The notes under the pieces are model-generated. The model was not told the DNA's origin and ran no database searches. It saw only the letters and a program-made list of their open reading frames with translations. The position numbers were made by a program, and so were the translations under genes. DNA of 7,523 bases, from the NCBI GenBank assembly GCA_900556845.1, contig USQO01000088.1, positions 1 through 7,523 on the forward strand. Reading direction: 5' to 3'. Below are positions 6,066-7,523 of this stretch, in pieces. How positions within the stretch are numbered: position 1 is the first letter of the stretch; every line of letters begins with the position of its first letter. The stretch is from an uncultured Bacteroides sp. (GTDB lineage Bacteria; Bacteroidota; Bacteroidia; Bacteroidales; Bacteroidaceae).

Positions 6066-7460
6066 TTACATGTTGTTTTTTCTGCTGATATGAATTTTTT
6101 CGGCAGGTATACTGATACCTACGTGGTCGCTTTTGTCCCATACATCGTTGGTGTCAACGTATACATCCTCGTCCCAATCCGAAGCCACGGTCAGATGGTA
6201 GTGGTCGCCTTTGTAAAGGATTCCACGGATATTACCGGTGAGCATACCGTCTTCTTCATTGTCTTGCAGGACTATACCGTCGAAAGGAACTTCTACCGTT
6301 ACTTTCATGCCGGGACTTATATTTTGGGTTTCCGAAGCCAGACACTCGAAAGTACAACCTAAAAATTCTACATGGGTAGAATCCACCAGCGTTCCTTCGA
6401 ATGTGTTACAGATACGCTCTTTTTTCATAATATGGATGTCTTCGGGCTTGACGAGCAGTCCGACTTCTGTTCCTACCGCAAAATGATGATAGTCCTGTAC
6501 GATGAATTCATAACCGTTGCAGACTACAACCATTTCGTAATGCACGCCTTTGAAGATACATGAAGTAACTTTGCCTCTGAACTGTGCGGCATCCGATATG
6601 GGGAAGATATACAGGTCTTCGGGGCGTATTACAACATCGACAGGAGCATTGTTGCCGAAACCTTCGTCCACGCAGTCAGCTTCCACGCCGGCAAATCTTA
6701 CCTTCTTGTCGTGCAGCATAATACCATTCAGAATGTTACTTTCACCGATAAAGTCGGCAACAAATGAGTTTACCGGTTCGTTGTATATATCGGTTGGAGT
6801 GCCTATCTGCTGAATTTTTCCTTCGCTCATTACAACGATGGTGTCACTCAGTGTCAAGGCTTCTTCCTGGTCGTGCGTTACGTATACGAAAGTGATGCCC
6901 AGTCGTTTATGCATTTCTTTCAGCTCCATTTGCATATCCTTTCGCATTTTCAGGTCGAGTGCAGCCAATGGTTCATCCAGCAGCAGAACTTCCGGTTCGT
7001 TAACGATTGCCCGGGCTATGGCCACACGCTGCTGTTGCCCCCCGGATAAGGAGTTAACATCACGATACTCATAGTCGCTCATGCTCACCATTTTCAGGGC
7101 CGATTTCACTTTACGGGTAATTTCATCTTTAGGAAGTTTCTTCAGTTTTAGTCCGAAAGCGATGTTATCGTATACATTCAGGTGAGGGAACAAAGCATAT
7201 TTCTGGAATACGGTATTTACAGGACGCTTGTGTGGAGGAGTTTGCGTAATTTCTTTGCCTGCAATTCGGATAACTCCTTCGCTGGCTGTCTGAAAACCGG
7301 CCAACAGACGAAGCAGTGTGGTTTTTCCGCATCCGGATGGACCAAGGATGGTGACGAATTCTCCCTTCAGAATGTTCAGGTTGATATCGTCTAACGCTAT
7401 CTTATCATCAAAAACTTTGGTGACATGAGATATCTCAATGATGTTATTAGTTTCTTGCAT
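6066..7460 (-). CDS. potA: PotA, polyamine ABC transporter ATP-binding protein with extended C-terminus
   Basis: 464 residues. The cytoplasmic ATPase that powers polyamine import. The nucleotide-binding domain (about 6-240) has Walker A GPSGCGKT (40-47), Q-loop Gln86 in [11 protein letters not shown], signature LSGGQQQR (138-145), Walker B LLLDEP (159-164), D-loop ALDL (167-170) and switch His196. All ATPase motifs are intact. The rest (about 240-464) is the TOBE-type regulatory region, but longer than usual: E. coli PotA is 378 residues. Within it, [17 protein letters not shown] (296-312) and [17 protein letters not shown] (409-425) look alike. The phrases RPEDLYI (279-285), KPEDIHI (338-344) and PAEKIHI (452-458) recur, suggesting repeated TOBE-like units. 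First gene of the operon, 20 bases before potB. ATG start with an A/T-rich leader and a -7 box about 24 bases upstream. The ABC assignment is certain; polyamine specificity rests on the potBCD context. Confidence 0.95.
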   Translation of the reverse strand: MQETNNIIEISHVTKVFDDKIALDDINLNILKGEFVTILGPSGCGKTTLLRLLAGFQTASEGVIRIAGKEITQTPPHKRPVNTVFQKYALFPHLNVYDNIAFGLKLKKLPKDEITRKVKSALKMVSMSDYEYRDVNSLSGGQQQRVAIARAIVNEPEVLLLDEPLAALDLKMRKDMQMELKEMHKRLGITFVYVTHDQEEALTLSDTIVVMSEGKIQQIGTPTDIYNEPVNSFVADFIGESNILNGIMLHDKKVRFAGVEADCVDEGFGNNAPVDVVIRPEDLYIFPISDAAQFRGKVTSCIFKGVHYEMVVVCNGYEFIVQDYHHFAVGTEVGLLVKPEDIHIMKKERICNTFEGTLVDSTHVEFLGCTFECLASETQNISPGMKVTVEVPFDGIVLQDNEEDGMLTGNIRGILYKGDHYHLTVASDWDEDVYVDTNDVWDKSDHVGISIPAEKIHISRKNNM

Positions 7461-7483
7461 ATTTATTTTATTCGATTTGGCCG

Positions 7484-7491
7484 CAAAGGTA
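7484..7491 (-). promoter_or_regulatory. Bacteroidota-type -7 box for the potABCD operon
   Basis: The minus strand reads TACCTTTG followed by CGGC, an exact match to TAnnTTTG. Transcription would start near 7477, giving a leader of about 17 bases before the potA ATG. No clear TTG-type -33 element is seen in the A/T-rich DNA up to the window edge at 7523. Confidence 0.7.
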
Positions 7492-7523
7492 CGTTTTTTA
7501 TAGTATTATTTAGTATAATATAT

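Larger units (their letters stand above)
3095..7460 (-). other. Polyamine ABC importer operon potABCD
   Basis: Four minus-strand genes follow each other with no room for internal terminators: potA-potB gap 20 bases, potB-potC overlap 4 bases (ATGA), potC-potD gap 24 bases. The order A-B-C-D is that of the classical spermidine/putrescine importer of enterobacteria. A single promoter ahead of potA and one strong terminator after potD bracket the unit. No riboswitch or operator is visible in the 63 bases upstream of potA. Confidence 0.85.

Noticed and set aside
6090..6813. Several overlapping plus-strand open frames opposite potA
   Set aside because: They are shadows of a clear ABC ATPase gene, with no homology or start signals.

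Overview
The window looks like chromosomal DNA from a Bacteroidota gut bacterium, most likely Bacteroides or Phocaeicola. The evidence is a GH29 fucosidase with a lysine-rich signal peptide, a DUF5020-type outer-membrane protein, three promoters carrying the Bacteroidota -7 signature TAnnTTTG or a close variant, A/T-rich leaders mostly without Shine-Dalgarno sequences, and protein sequences of Bacteroidales character. The species assignment is inference. There is no mobile element, CRISPR array, RNA gene or broken gene.

Layout. Positions 1-99 are a short A/T-rich tail with only weak terminator-like hairpins. A large secreted GH29 alpha-L-fucosidase is encoded on the minus strand (100-2175). 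A 120-base divergent intergenic region (2176-2295) carries one promoter for the fucosidase and one for the plus-strand gene that follows. That gene (2296-3000) encodes a small outer-membrane beta-barrel of the DUF5020/Tsx-like type. Positions 3001-3094 hold a strong bidirectional terminator that ends this gene and the converging operon. From 3095 to 7460, on the minus strand, lies a complete polyamine ABC importer operon in the order potA-potB-potC-potD. Its promoter is at about 7484-7491.

How the genes work together. PotA is the cytoplasmic ATPase, PotB and PotC are the two inner-membrane permeases, and PotD captures spermidine/putrescine in the periplasm and delivers it to the permeases. 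The junctions are tight: 20 bases between A and B, a 4-base overlap between B and C, and 24 bases between C and D. One transcript with coupled translation is therefore likely. The fucosidase would release L-fucose from host or dietary glycans. No SusC/SusD pair or fucose catabolic gene is visible beside it, so it looks like an isolated glycosidase rather than part of a visible polysaccharide utilisation locus. Nothing ties it functionally to the polyamine operon.

No wholly new system is evident. The points most worth a second look are: a PotD with both a lipobox and a C-terminal transmembrane helix with a very basic tail; a PotA with an enlarged C-terminal region that appears to hold repeated TOBE-like units; a perfect AGGAGGT Shine-Dalgarno placed inside the end of potB for potC; and a GH29 enzyme whose acid/base residue is not where relatives would suggest.
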